A stretch of 64,000 nucleotides of DNA from Zoogloea sp. (GCF_023150065.1 NZ_JAKLLN010000010.1:62001-126000); one strand, 5' to 3'. Counted from the first letter of the stretch, positions 25,385-38,300 are shown. Notes: generated from the letters alone by a model not told the origin. Made by a program: numbers and translations.

Positions 25385-25666
25385 GATGGCTTCGTAGCGC
25401 GGGTGCCAATCATCCTGCTGTCTCCGATTTGCTGTCGTCTGCCACCCCGGGTGTGCCTTGGCTCCCGGGGCTTGCCCCCGCTGGTGATCTGATCGGGCGA
25501 GCCCAAGTCCTTGTCGTGCTTGGATTTTTGGCCGCTTTGGTCAGGGCCGGCAGGGAAAATCCGTTTATTTCAAGTGAGTATTTTAATATGTGAATTTTTG
25601 TGTCTAATGAAAATGACATTTCAATGAATGTCTTAATGGCGGCCTGGTGTGTTTTTGTTCAGGTTT
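25385..25666. other. AT-rich intergenic region upstream of the two-partner secretion locus
   Basis: No gene is seen in these 282 bp. The left half is GC-rich with a weak CCCCGGG/CCCGGGG stem (25445-25470). The right half is strikingly AT-rich and contains a GACATT-N6-AATGTC inverted repeat (25615-25632), a possible operator. The promoter for the tps genes is likely here, and the composition suggests H-NS/MvaT-type silencing or acquisition by transfer (inference). Confidence 0.5.
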
Positions 25667-27613
25667 ATGCCAAAAAGATTTGTTCGGGGCGTCGCGGGAG
25701 CCCTGTTTCCTCTCTGTGTTTCGGCAGGTGTCGTTCCGGACGGACGCACCGCTACGACGGTCTCGCTTGATCCGTCGGGCAAGACCCTGATCCAGCTGGC
25801 CCCTGTGGCTGGCGGTGTTTCCCACAACGTCTTCTCGCAGTTTGACGTGAGCCGAGCGGGCGCAGCCTTCCAGAACCAGGAGGTCGGCGCCCGCAGCATC
25901 GTGGCGGAGGTCCGTTCTGCGCAGCCCTCACTGATCGAAGGGCCCGTGTCGGTGGACGGGCCCCGGGCCAACCTGATCCTCGCCAACCCCAACGGCCTCG
26001 CCATCAATGGCGGGAGCTTCATCAACTTCGGCAGCGTAGCCCTGGTGGCGGGCAGCGTCGCGCTGGAGAGCCGGACCGTCGGCGGCAGCGTTCAGACCTA
26101 CGTTTCCGCCACATCGGGGAACGGCGCCATCCGCATCGGTCCCGAGGGCCTGGCGGCCGACCTGATCCGCCTGGAACTGCTGGCCCGGCGCATCGACGTG
26201 GCCGGCCCGCTGGTCAATGCCTACAGCTCACCGACGGCCCTGCTGCGCCTGGTGGCAGGTGATGCCAGCGTGCTCTTCGACACGGCGGCCTCCCCCACCG
26301 ACAACCTGACACCCTGGGCCTATTACACCGCCGGAAAATCCGCCGATCAGGGCATCGTCATCGACCTCACGGCCCAGGCCCGGATCAGCTCGGGGCGCAT
26401 TGAGCTGCTGGTCACCGATGCCGGCGCCGGGGTGCGCAACGGGGGGCATCTGCAGGCTGCGTCGGGTGACTTCGTGATCGACAGCAGCGGTCTGCTCGAG
26501 CAGAGGGGGCGCATCGAGGCGGCGGGCGACATCCACATTCGGGCCGGGTCATTGCATCAGGAGCAGGCTGCGTCGGGCGACGCGCCGTCCATATCGGCGT
26601 CGGGGAGCCTGGATATCCGGGTGAGCGGCAGCCTGAGCAACCAGGGTGGCAGCCTCTCGGGTGTGGCCCGCAACCCCGCGGAAGGGGCCACAGCGGCCGC
26701 GCTGCGCATCGTCGCCGGCGCTGACATCGTCAACCAGACGCCCGCAGGGGCTTCCGGTGCCGTGATCTTCGGTGCTGCGGACGATGTGTTGCTGGAGGCG
26801 GGGGGCGACATCCGCAACATCAACGGGCGGGTCATCTCCAATGGCGCCCTGAGCCTGCAGGCGGGTGGTACTGCGCTGAACGAGTCGGTCTTCGTGGCCG
26901 GGAGTGGTCGTAGTGCGTCGTCCCGGGACGAGCGCAACTGGCTCGGCCTGCCCCGTGAGCGCCGCAGCACGCACATCGACAACGGTGCGCTGGCCGACCC
27001 CGCGCATGCCGCCTACTGGGTGGCGGACGGCACGCTGAGCGTCACTGCCGGACAGGTGCATAACCTGGGGGGCAGCCTGCTCGCCAACAAGGGCGACGTG
27101 GTGCTCGAAGCGCGGGGCGAGATACTCAACCGTGCCTGGCTCACCGGCTCCCTCACCCTGAACGAGTCCTGCAATCTCCTGTTCTGCCGCCGCACGGCGG
27201 AGGTCAGCGAGAGCCTGGTGGGCGGGCAGATCCTGGCCAGCCAGGATCTGCGCCTGAAGGCCGGTGAGCGTGTGGTGAATGAGGGGGGTATGGTTCTGGC
27301 GGCCCGGGACATGCACCTCGACGCGCCCCGCATCGAGGCCCGTGGTGTGCCGGTGCATGTGGCGTTGAGCCGCGAGGAGGGGCTGCGCGCCTTTTTCGGT
27401 GATCGCTGGGCGGGCCTCTACGCGATCGACCAGGGCGGCGGCTTCACGGCCCAGACCGGTCGCCTGAGCCTGCGCGGTCAGGCCATCCAGGACCGGGGTT
27501 TCTTCAGTGCCAGCCAGGGCGTCGATGGTGTCATCACCGTGGAGCGGGCGCCGGGGCGCGATCCGGTCGAGCTGAGCAGCCATCTGGGGGTCTTCAGTGC
27601 GTTCTGGCGCTGA
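25667..27613 (+). CDS. small TpsA-family exoprotein (filamentous haemagglutinin N-domain)
   Basis: The 648-residue protein has a signal-like N-terminus and a TPS secretion domain (about 25-260) with the diagnostic NPNGLAINGGSF motif. A beta-helical passenger follows. The C-terminal segment (about 560-640) includes FFGDRWAGLYAID and RLSLRGQAIQDRGFFSA. It is short for a TpsA and has no toxin-like tail. ATG 25667 is preferred; an in-frame GTG at 25649 is possible. Its end overlaps the tpsB start by 17 bp, so both are co-expressed and TpsB may export it. Confidence 0.85.
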   Translation: MPKRFVRGVAGALFPLCVSAGVVPDGRTATTVSLDPSGKTLIQLAPVAGGVSHNVFSQFDVSRAGAAFQNQEVGARSIVAEVRSAQPSLIEGPVSVDGPRANLILANPNGLAINGGSFINFGSVALVAGSVALESRTVGGSVQTYVSATSGNGAIRIGPEGLAADLIRLELLARRIDVAGPLVNAYSSPTALLRLVAGDASVLFDTAASPTDNLTPWAYYTAGKSADQGIVIDLTAQARISSGRIELLVTDAGAGVRNGGHLQAASGDFVIDSSGLLEQRGRIEAAGDIHIRAGSLHQEQAASGDAPSISASGSLDIRVSGSLSNQGGSLSGVARNPAEGATAAALRIVAGADIVNQTPAGASGAVIFGAADDVLLEAGGDIRNINGRVISNGALSLQAGGTALNESVFVAGSGRSASSRDERNWLGLPRERRSTHIDNGALADPAHAAYWVADGTLSVTAGQVHNLGGSLLANKGDVVLEARGEILNRAWLTGSLTLNESCNLLFCRRTAEVSESLVGGQILASQDLRLKAGERVVNEGGMVLAARDMHLDAPRIEARGVPVHVALSREEGLRAFFGDRWAGLYAIDQGGGFTAQTGRLSLRGQAIQDRGFFSASQGVDGVITVERAPGRDPVELSSHLGVFSAFWR

Positions 27614-29303
27614 CTCCCGGCGGTGCCTGGGGCTGGCCCTCATCCTTACCCTGGCTCTGGCCGCGGTGAGTGCCCAGGCCCAGCAGCTGCCGGTGCAGCC
27701 GCGCCAGGACCAGGGCGACCGCATCCTGCGGGAGGAGATGGAACGCGAGCGGGAGCGCCTGCTGCGCCAGCCCACGCCGCGCATCGAGCAGCCCGCTGCC
27801 CCGGCTGCTGTGGGGCCGGACCCGGCCGAGGTGGCCGAAGCCGGGCCGGTGTTCCGCATCGTGCGCATCGAGGTGCAGGGCGATGACCTGCTACCCGCCC
27901 CGGTTCTGGCACGCCGGCTGCAGCCCTTCACCGGGCTTGACCTGGGCGCCGTGCGCATCGGCCTGCTGCTGCAGGGGCTCAACGCCGACCTCATCGAGGC
28001 GGGCCTGATCACCTCCCGGGCCTACGTGGTGAGCCAGAACCTGGCGAGCGGCGTGCTCAGCCTGCGCATCGTGCCGGGCCGCATCGAAGCCATCCGCTAC
28101 AACGGCCGCCCGCTGGAGGCGGACGCCTTCAGCGATGCCGGCGTGCGCCTGGCCCTGCCCATGGCGGTGGGGGACATCCTGCAACTGCGGGACATCGAGC
28201 AGGGGCTGGACCAGCTCAACCGCCTGCGTGGGCGACAGGCCCAGGTGCGCATCGTGCCCGGGCAGACCCCCGGGGGCTCGCTGCTCGATTTCATCGATCC
28301 GCCTGCGGCGTCGGCCTGGCGGGCCTGGCTGGGCGCCGACAACCAGGGCAGCCCCGCCACCGGCACGCGGCGCTTGCGCCTTGGCCTGGAGGTGGGGGAT
28401 CTGCTCGGTCTCAACGAGGCCGTCAACGTGGGCTACACGGGCAGCCTCGAAACCAACGCGCTCAATGCCGGGCTGTCCCTGCCCTGGGGCTACAACACCT
28501 TCAGCCTGCTCACCACCTGGTCCGAGTACCAGAGCCTGATCGGCAACGTGGCGTTGCTCCACGGCAGCTCCACCAACCATGCGGCGTCGTGGAATCGCCT
28601 GCTGTTCCGCGACCGGGACACCAAGGTGGCGGCAGATTTGGCCCTGTCCGTGCGGGAGGCCCGGCGGGACATCAACAACGTGGCCCTGGCGCCACAGAAG
28701 CTCACGGTGCTGCGGGCCGGCATCAATCGCCTGACCCGCTTCGAGACCGCCGGGCTGGCCGGCCAGTGGGTCCTGGATGCGGGCTTCTCCCGGGGGCTGG
28801 ATGCCTTCGGTGCCATGGGCGATGCCGGAGCCGGTGGCGGCCCGGCCCCCCGTTCCCGCTTCGGCAAGCTGGATGTCTCCGGCAGCACGGCCCTCCATCT
28901 GCCCGGCAACTGGAGCCTGCGTGGCAACGGGGCGTGGCAGTGGAGCGGCGTGCCCCTGTTCTCGTCAGAGCAGATCTTCGTCGGTGGCGTGGCCAGCGTA
29001 CGGGGCTTTGCCGAGTCTGCGGCCGGGGGCGACCGGGGCGGCTATTGGCGCACCGAGCTCGCCCGCAGCCTGGCGGCCGCCCCTGTCGGCTTGCACTTCG
29101 AGCCCTTTGCCTTCTGGGACGCCGGCTACGTCCGGACCCTCGCCAGCGGGCGTGCCAGCACCCTCATGTCCGCCGGCCTCGGGCTGCGTGTGGCCAGTTC
29201 TGCCGGCCACCTGGAAGTGATCGCCGGTCGCCCCGTGGTCCATCCGTCGGACATGCCCGACACGGCCTTCCGCCTCAACCTGTCCCTGACCCTGTTCTTT
29301 TGA
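27597..29303 (+). CDS. TpsB/CdiB-family outer-membrane transporter (Omp85 superfamily)
   Basis: The 568-residue precursor has a signal peptide and an N-terminal plug-helix segment (RILREEMERERERLLRQ). Two POTRA domains (about 85-240; FRIVRIEVQGDDL, GVLSLRIVPGRIEAI) precede a 16-strand beta-barrel. The barrel holds the lid-loop motif VRGF in IFVGGVASVRGFAES and ends in LSLTLFF with a terminal Phe. It exports TpsA proteins by recognising their TPS domain. The GTG start at 27597 overlaps the upstream tpsA. The order tpsA-tpsB-cdiA allows one transporter to serve two passengers. Confidence 0.93.
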   Translation: MRSGADSRRCLGLALILTLALAAVSAQAQQLPVQPRQDQGDRILREEMERERERLLRQPTPRIEQPAAPAAVGPDPAEVAEAGPVFRIVRIEVQGDDLLPAPVLARRLQPFTGLDLGAVRIGLLLQGLNADLIEAGLITSRAYVVSQNLASGVLSLRIVPGRIEAIRYNGRPLEADAFSDAGVRLALPMAVGDILQLRDIEQGLDQLNRLRGRQAQVRIVPGQTPGGSLLDFIDPPAASAWRAWLGADNQGSPATGTRRLRLGLEVGDLLGLNEAVNVGYTGSLETNALNAGLSLPWGYNTFSLLTTWSEYQSLIGNVALLHGSSTNHAASWNRLLFRDRDTKVAADLALSVREARRDINNVALAPQKLTVLRAGINRLTRFETAGLAGQWVLDAGFSRGLDAFGAMGDAGAGGGPAPRSRFGKLDVSGSTALHLPGNWSLRGNGAWQWSGVPLFSSEQIFVGGVASVRGFAESAAGGDRGGYWRTELARSLAAAPVGLHFEPFAFWDAGYVRTLASGRASTLMSAGLGLRVASSAGHLEVIAGRPVVHPSDMPDTAFRLNLSLTLFF

Positions 29304-29314
29304 GAGAGCTGCTT

Positions 29315-32300
29315 ATGCGCGCCACCCTGCCTGCCGATGACGACATGTCCTGTGTCTCCCCATGGCGCCGCATCACCGCGCGCATCCTGCTGGTGGTCTT
29401 CGGTTCCGGTTGCGTGCTGCCCGGCGGCGCCTACGCGGCACCCATCGCGGATCCCAATGGTCCCATCGCCTTCCGCCCCGGTATCGGCCAGACCTCCACC
29501 GGCGTGCCTGCGGTGGACATCACCCGTCCCAACGCCGCCGGTACGTCCTACAACCGCTACCAGCGTTTCGATGTGGATCAGGAGGGGGTGGTCCTCAACA
29601 ACAGCAGCCGGGCGGGCACGACCCTGCTGGGCGGCAACGTGACGGCCAACCCGAATCTGGCGGGTGGCGCTGGGGCCAGCGTGATCGTCAATGAGGTGGT
29701 GGCCCCCGGGGTCGCATCCCGTCTGGCCGGGTCGATCGAGGTGTTTGGCGCCCCGGCGGCGGTCATCGTGGCCAATCCCAATGGTGTCACCTGTGCCGGC
29801 TGCGGCACGGTGAATAGCCCGCGCTTCGTGCTGTCCACCGGCACGCCGGTGTGGCTGGACGCGCTGGGCTCACCGGCTGGCTTCGCGGGTGCCACGGGGG
29901 TGGGCTTCGAGGTGCAGGGCGGGCAGGTGCGTGTCAATGGACACGGCCTGGAAGGGACGGTCGGCAAGGTCGAGCTGGTGGGCGCCTCCATCCAGCTGGA
30001 TGGACCGGTACGGGCCCACTACCTCAATCCCGAGCTCGCCGGCATCACCGTGCTGGCGGGGGCCGGACGGGTGGCCGAGAGGGCAGGGCAGCTCGAGAAC
30101 CTCAGCCCCGGGCAGCCGGCCTCCGTTCCTCCCGGCAGCTTCGCCATTGATGGCACGGCCTTTGGGGCCATGAGCAGCAGCCAGATCCGTGTCGTGTCCA
30201 CCGACCAGGGTGTCGGCGTGCGCCTGGCCGGGCCCCTGCTGGCCGACAGCCTGGGGCTGGTGGTCCGCAGCGCGGGCGATCTCAGTGTTGGCGAACTGGT
30301 GGCGCGCCAGTCCATCAGTCTGGATGCGGCGGGCAACCTGAACATGCTGGGGGCGACGGCGAGCGGCGGCGATCTTTCCGCTCATGCCGGGGGGCGTGTG
30401 CGTGTCACTGCGGCCAGCTCGGCGACCGGCGCGGCCAGCCTGTCGGCCGCAGATACGGTGGAGCTTCTTGCCCCGCTGACGGCGGGGGGCCGTGCCAGCG
30501 TCAGCGCAGATCAGGTGCGTTTGGCGGCAGGGGTGACGGCCAACGAAACGGAGATCGACGCTCGCTCGCTGGTGCTGGGTGACGGTGGGCGCGATGTCCA
30601 GATCCGCGGAGACCTGAACCTGGCCGTGACCGGTGATCTGGTGACGCCCGGGGCGGTGACGGTCAGCGGTAATACCCGCCTTTCGGCAAGTGCCTCGGTG
30701 GGGCTGGGCGGGGATGTGACGGTGGGGGGCAACCTGCTGGTGGATGCGGCCGCGGATATCCGTGCCGGAGGCCACCTGAGTGCGGGCGGCCTGGTGCGCC
30801 TCCGCGCCGGGCAGGGGGTGGACATTATTGGTGGTGTATCGGCGGGTGCCCTCGATCTGGTGGCCGGCCGGGCCGTCTTCGGTGGCGACCTGATGGTGGC
30901 CGGTGATGGAAGCATCGTGGCCGCCAGCCTGGTGCTGCCGTCCCGGGTCGAGGCCGGCGGGAGCCTGCGCATCGACACCAACGGCGACCTCATCAATACC
31001 GGACGCCTGGTGGCCAGCGGTGACCTGAACCTGGGTGCCGGCGGGCGTGTCGCCCTTGCCGAAAGCGGTGCTGGCGGCCGGGCCGATCTGATCGCCCGGG
31101 GTGGCAGCCTGAGCATCGGCTCCCCCTTCGTGGCCGGGCGCAACGTGAGCCTTGCCGGGCGGGACGGGGTGCTGGCGAATGCGGTCCAGTCGGGGGGCGA
31201 TCTGGGCATCGCCAGCAGTGCGGGCACCGTGGCAACGGGGGCGCTGGTGGCGCCCGGAGCGGTGGCCGTCAATGCCGCCCTCGGGCTGAATGTCGGTGGC
31301 CCGGTGGCTGGCGGTGCGGATGTCAGCCTGGTGTCGGGCGCAGCCCTGCAACTTGCGGGCAATGTCTCTGCCGGCGCCGGGCTGAGCCTGGTCGGGAGCT
31401 CGATTCGCGCCCGGGAGGTGCTGGCGGGGGGCCAGTTGCTGATCGACGCTGGACAGCTTGAGGCTGAGACCCTGGGGGCGGGCGGTGCGCTCGGTTTGCG
31501 TGCGCTCACGGGGGTGAGCGTGAGTGGCGCTGTCGTTGCCAATGGGCCCGTCAGCGTCGTGGTGAGTGATGGTGCCCTGGCGGTCGGCGGGCCGCTGCTC
31601 TCCAACGGAGCGCTGGCAGTCACGGCACGAAGCGACATCGGTGTGCTGGGCGGAGTGAGTAGTGGTGCCGCGGTCAGCCTGGTCAGCCAGCAGGGGCGCA
31701 TCGCCGTGCAGGGCGGGGCTGGCTCGGTGGGCGGCATCACGCTGGATGCGCTCCGGCAGATCGATGTCGGTGGAGACATGGCGGCCGGCGGCCCAATCCT
31801 GCTGCGCAGCGGGACGGCGGGTATCGACGTGGCCGGGAACCTCGCCAGCGCTGCCAGCCTCTCTGCCGACGCGCCGGGGGACATCCGTTTCGCCGGTGAT
31901 ACCCGGGTGGGCGCGGAACTGGCCGTGGCGAGCACGGCGGGGGCCCTGGCCTTTGCGCGTGCGCTTGAGGTGGGGGGAGCCGCGCGGCTGGCGGCCGCCC
32001 GTGGCATCGATTTCGGTGGCGACAGCCGCTTCTTTGGTGCCCTGAGCGTGGCTGGCGGGGGCGGGCCCATCATCAACCGCGGCCATCTCTATGCCAGCAC
32101 CGATTTCATTGTCGACACGCTGGGCGATTTCATCAGCGAAGGCCGGATCGACAGCCTGGCCGCGGTTTCCATCCGCGGTGCGCGGCTGAGCTTCAACACG
32201 CAGCAGGCCGGCGGTGTCTTCGCCAATGGCGGCATCAGCCTGGTGGCGCGGGATGGTGGCTGGCTGGGGCGCTCGGGCACGCTCGCCAGCAGCGCCGCCA

Positions 32301-35300
32301 TCGCACTTGAAGGGCCGCGTTTCGAGACGGCCGGTGAGGTGCTTTCTTCCGGCGGCGCGCTCTCCTTCACCGGCAACACCCTGGTCAATGCCGGCCTGGC
32401 TGCGGCACAGGCCGTGGTGGTCAATGGGCGGCTGGAGAACGAGACCGGTGGCCAGGTGTCGGCAGCGTCGGTCGAGGTTCGCGGCACGACGCTCAACCGG
32501 GGCGAGATCGGTGGCGCTACGGTGATCCTGGCGGAGGCTGTCCGTAACGCCGGGACGATCGCCGGGGATCGCGTGCTTGTGGGAGGTGATCTGCTCAACG
32601 AGGGCAGCCTTGGCGGGGGCGACTTCAGCTTCACGGGCCGTAATCTCGACAATGCCGGGTTGCTGGCGGCCAGGGCCGTGGGCGTCACCGCGGTGAACAT
32701 GGACAACCGCGGGCAGGTCCAGGGGGGCCGTGTCGACCTGCAGCTTGCCGGGGCCCTGGGTAACAGCGGGATTATCGAGTCCATCGGTACGACGACCGTG
32801 GCGGCGGATGCGCTGCACAACAGCGGCACCGTGCACGCCGGCGGTAGCGGAAGCATCCGGGTGGCGCAGGGCGTGGTGAACGACGGCGGGCGCCTCTCGG
32901 CGGCGGAGGGCCTGGACATTGTTGCTGGCGCCTCCCTCAGCAACCGCGCGGGGCGCATCCTGGCCGGGGGCGATCTGGCGCTGCAGCTCGGCGGAGAGTT
33001 GAGCGGTGCCGGCCTGGTTGCCGCCAATCGCGATCTGCAGGTGAAGGCGGGCCGAGGGCTTGAGCTGGCCGAAGGTGGGGCCGGGCGTGACGCGGCACTC
33101 TCGGCCGAGGGGGGCGAGCTGCGCATCGGCAGCTCTTTTGCGGCTGGGGGCAATCTGTCCGTGGCTGGGCGTGATGGCGTGGTGACCGAGGCCCTGTCGG
33201 CGGCGGGTGCGCTGCGGGTGAGCAGTACCCGGGGCGATGTGGCCACCGGAAGCCTGATGGCGGTTGGCCCGGTGAGTCTCGCTGCAGCGGGGGCGGGCCA
33301 GGTGTTTGGCGCGGTGGTGAGTGACGGCGCCGTGACCCTGGGCGCGGGGGGCGTGCTGGGCGTGGACGGGGTGCTGGCCTCCGGAGGCAACGCCACCCTT
33401 TCCGCGGGGGGCGTGCGGGTGGCTGGCCCGGTCCAGGTGCTGGGGGCATTGGCGGTGGATGCCGGGACCGCCGGGCTGATCCTCGGCGGCGAGGCCAGGG
33501 CGGATGCCGGTGTGTTGCTCAAGGGCCAGCAGGTTTCGGCCAACGGTGTGCTGACCGGTGGTCGCCTGGCAATCCAGGCCGGGGCGGGAGGCTTCGACAA
33601 CCGCGGCAGCCTGGTGGGCAATTCAGGTGTCGATGTGAGCACCCTGGGCGCCCTGGTGCAGCAGGGCGTGGTGGCGAGCCAGGGGGATGTGTCCTTGACC
33701 GCCTTGCTGGGCTTGAGCCTGTTGAGCGAGGTCGGGGCGGGCGGCAGTCTGACCCTGGATACTGCCGGCCAGATCGTCGGGGCTGGGGCCTGGAGATCGG
33801 CCGGTGCCTTGAACGTCCGGGCCGGACAGTCCATCGACCAATCCCGCGATGTGCTCGCCGGCGGGGCCGCGAGCCTGAACGCGGAGGGCGCTTCCCTGAG
33901 GCTTCGCGACCGGGTGGTGGCCAACGGCGCCTTGAGCCTCAAGGCCGGGGGCGAGATCGAGGCCGGGGCGCTGGGCGGCGGGCTGGAGAAGGGCGAGACC
34001 GTCTCGGTCGAGGCCGGAGGCAATGTCGGGTTCGCCGAGGTGCAGGCTGGCGGCAACTACCTTGCCCGGGCGGGGGGCGATTACCGGGTGAATGGCGCCA
34101 GCGTGGTGGTCGGAAACCTGGATCTGGGTGCGGCCCGGGATGTGGTCCACAGCGGCGCAGTGAGCATCGGTGGCAATGCCCTGGTGCAGGCCGGTGGTCG
34201 CCTTGCCCAGGGCGAAACGCGCATCCTGGGCAAGGGCGTGCTGGCCAGTGCCGGTGCGCAGGACTACGCCGGCAGCCTGTCTGCGGGTGATTCCCTGGAT
34301 CTGCGGGCGGGCGCCGGGGTGGCCGTGGCCGGCGCGCTGCTTACGCCTGGGGCGCTGTCCTTGGAGGGCGGTGCGGGTGGGGTGAGTGTGGCCGGTGAGT
34401 TGAGCGCTGGTGCTCGTCTGCAGGTGGCGGCAGACAGGGCCGTGAGCGTGGGCGGCGAGCTTCTGGCGCTGGGGGCTGCTCAGGTGCGCAGCCGGCAGGA
34501 CGGTATCCATCTGAAGGGCCCCGTCACGGCGCTGGAAGCTCTGGGCCTTGATGCCCAGGGGGATGTCAGGCTGGGGGGAGACCTGACGGCAGTGGGGGCG
34601 CTCGATATGCGTTCAGCCATGGGCTCGGTGGTCTTCGAGCGGGGGCTGGGGGTGGCGGGGCCGGCCAGCTTTTCGGTGGGGCAGGATCTGGTTTTCCTGG
34701 GCGATGCCCTGTTTTACGGGCCCCTGTCGGCGACCCGGGTGGGGCGAACCCTGGACAGCCGCACGCGCCTGCAGGTGGGGAGCGATCTGCTCCTCGACAT
34801 CACCGGCGACTTCGTCAGCGAGGGCCTGGTGCAGAGCGCCGGCGGGGTACGTATCGTTGCCCGCAACATCCGCGCCAACCTGCTTCGTGCGGGCGGCATC
34901 GTCGCCAACGGTGACATCGAACTGGTGGCCCGCGACCAGGGGCAGCTGGGTGCCCCAGGAGGCGTGAGCAGCAGTGGCGGGGCGATCCTGTTGGCGGCCA
35001 ATCGCTTCAGCAATGCCGGGGATGTGGTTTCCGGCGGGGTGGGCTTTGCCTTCTCGGGGGGCAGCCTGAGCAATGCAGGGCGTATTGCGGCGGACGCTGT
35101 GCGCGTGGCGGGTGCGCTAGACAACCAGGGCGCAGTCTACGGCGAGACGGTCAGCGTCAGCGGCCATACCGGCAATCTGGGCACCATCGCCGGCGGCGTG
35201 CTCTCGTTCAACGGCGGGCTGGGCAACGGTGGCGTGATCGCCGGGCGCAGCGTGAGCGCATCCGCTGCCGTCAGCAACAGTGGCGAGATCAGCGGCGACA

Positions 35301-38300
35301 ACATCAGCCTGTCGGGTGGCGCGGTGGCCAACAGCGGGTTGGTGTCGGCAAGCCGGGTGAGCATCCAGGCGGCCGAACTGGCCAACCAGGGCACCCTCAG
35401 CGCCGGGTCACTCGATGTCCGGACCCTCGGTGCCTTCGTCAACGGCGGCAGCGTGCAGGTGGGGGGCAATGCTGACATCGTTGCCGACGGCGGCTTCGTC
35501 AATCAGCTGGTCGAGGCCTCCCGCTGTGTTACTGCAGCGGTGTGCAATCCCCGCCCGGGCCTGCCGCCACCTCCGCCGCCCGACCCCGAAAAGGACTTCC
35601 GCTTCGTGCAAAGCCCTGCGGTAATGGCCGTGGGTGGGCAGCTCAGGCTGTCCGGCGGCAAGGTCGAGAACCGGGGCATCATCCAGGCCAACGGCATCGA
35701 CATGGCCCTTGGGGCTGCAGCTCTCGTCAATGTGCGCAGCGAGAATGACGTCCTCACCGATACCAATTTCGGTACCGAGGCACCGACGACCAATACCGGC
35801 CTGATCCTGGCGGCTGAAGACATCAGCATCGCTGCCGGATCCCTGCTCAACCAAGGCGGTCGGATCGCTGCAGGGGGCGGGCTGGATGCCCGGGTCAGCG
35901 GCACGCTGGGTTCGGTGGCGGGGGCGCGCGCAGGCCTGTCACCCCTGCTGAGCGGGCGCTATGTCACCCTCTCCGGGTCTGAGCTGCTTACCGACGGGCT
36001 GGTGCATGCCACCCAGGATCTGAGCCTCCTTGCTCCTGCAGGCAGCCTGATCAATCGCGGCACCCTGCTGGCTGACAACAGCCTCTCCGTCGTCACCGGT
36101 ACGACCGTGACCAACGCCGACAAGGCGGCCCTGTTGGGCACGCGCTCGGTCAGCCTCAAGAGCGCCCACGGCATCTTCAACGCCGGCCTGATCTACGGTA
36201 ATGGCGAGGCCGCCGAGCGGGTGGCCATCGATGCCGGTGACGGCAGCTTCACCAATGTCGGTACTGGCACCGTACTGGCCGGCGCCTCCCTGGACATCAA
36301 GGCTGCGGCATACGCCAATGGCGGCACGGTGGCGTCCCGTGGCGATGCCCGGCTGGATGCGCCGTCCTTCGTCTTCCGGCCGGCAAGCAGCGGCCTGCTG
36401 GCCTTTGGCACCCTGAGCCTGGACGTGGCCGGAGTTGTGGTGGATGTGGGTGAAACCTGGGTCAGCCCGGCCATGAACACCCTCTGGCGCGGCGTTCTCT
36501 CGAACACGGGGCGCGTGCTGCTGGGGGGCAATGCGGCGGGCAGTGTCGACAACCTCGCCACCGGAGGCCGCACCCTGACCGGCGAGCCGGACCTGCAGGG
36601 GGGGGCTTACCTTCTGCTTGGTCTGCCGACCCTGAATGGTGCCTACGTGGATAGCCATACCGATGTGGCTACGCGTGCGCAGTTCGTGGTCAATGGGCTG
36701 TTCCAGGGGAGCCTGCGCAATGTGGCCTCCGATGCCAAGGTGGCCGGCAGCTATGCCTACAGTGCGGGAAGCGTTGCCCAGACCGTTCGCTGGACCAATG
36801 CCCTGGGGGAGACCGAGGAAACCTCCGCGCTCAGCCTCGCCCGTCTCGATGCCACCGGAGGCGCCACCCTCATCACGCTGGACAGCCCTGACGCCGGCAC
36901 CATCGTCGCCGGCAATCTCGGCATCACGGGGGTCAATCTCAACCTGGGCTCGGGTGTCGACCCTACTGCGGCCCAGCAGGCCCTGGTTGCGTCCCGCCTC
37001 AACCGGGTGACGGCAGGCAGCCAGACGGGTGTCCACGCTGCGGTTTCCGGGCCTGCGGGGATCGTCGGTACGGGGGGCGCACTGCAGCCCGCTGCAGTCC
37101 TCGGCGCCGACCCGACTGCAGGGCTTGCGGCGGCACCTGCCAGTGCAGGGCAGACCCTGTTCCCAGGTGTCACGGCCACCCCTGTGCAGGGCCGTGGTGT
37201 GGTGGAGGTGAGCGGAAGCCCTGTTGCTGGCGCAACCGCGGGAGGCGTCAGTCCGGTGGCCCCGGATCTGGCCGATCCTGGCCAGCCAGCCTCCGGAAAT
37301 GGCACCCGCGTCGTTCCCCAGGCGGTGATTGATCCCGCGGCAATGCCTGTTGCAGGCGGTGGAGCGGACCCCTCGATCAAGACCCCCACGGTGCCGGCAA
37401 CGCCCGGCGGAAGCCTGCCTGTCGATGAGGCCGCCCGGTATGGTCTGGCCTTTCCCGACTGGGGCAGCTTCACAGCAGCTCCCGGCGCTCTCCGCGCCGA
37501 TAACGTGGATCTCCTGCTGTCCGGGCGTTTCACCAACCGGGGCGTGTTCGAGGTCGCCGATCAGTTGCTGATCCAGGCTGAAGGCGGCATCGACAACTTT
37601 GGCGCGTCCATCCGCGCTGGAGGGGCCCTGGGCCTGTTCGGGGCCAGCCTGGACAACCGCAACGGCTCCATCCAGGCCGGCAGCCTCACGCTCGCACTGG
37701 GCGGGTCGCTGGACAACACCCGGGGCCGCATCCTCATAGACAAGGACGCCACCCTCGCCGTGGGCGGCGATCTCATCAATGATTCCGGCCGTATCGAAGC
37801 CGGCAGCCTGGCCCTGGATGTGGCCGGAAACCTCTACAACCGCACGCTTTACGCCGTCGACCTCAAGGACACGACCACCACCCGTCGGACCGAGTTCGAC
37901 AGTGTCTTCGGCACCACCGTCACCACCCGCAGCGACAGCACGGTGATCCAGAGCGCCGACCTGCGGGCCGGCATCGTCGCCCGCACGGGTGACCTGAGTC
38001 TCAACGTCGGGAAGGACCTGGTCGTCACCGGCGCCGATCTGAAGGCTGCCGGCGCGCTCACCGGTCGGGTGGGCGGCAACATCGACATCCAGGCCTTGTC
38101 CGTGGAGAACAGCCGGAAGCGCGTCGACACGATCAGCAACGAGCGTAGCTATACCCTCAACAACGGCGAAACCGAGACCACCGGCCTCACCGCCAGCGGT
38201 CGCACGGTCACCACCCGGATCGACAGCGAGATCCGCCATCAGGCCTCCGTACTGGAAGCCGGTGGCAAGCTCGACCTTGAAAGCGGCGGCAGTACGGCCA

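Noticed and set aside
28589-29314. The cdiA frame stays open upstream of 29315, back to 28589
   Set aside because: This stretch lies entirely inside tpsB, which has full family homology in another frame. The cdiA signal sequence and a ribosome site support the start at 29315.
30200-36100. Repetitive GGC-rich DNA inside cdiA considered as tandem repeats or CRISPR
   Set aside because: The repetition is at the level of beta-helix protein repeats. Units are diverged in DNA and have no regular spacers.
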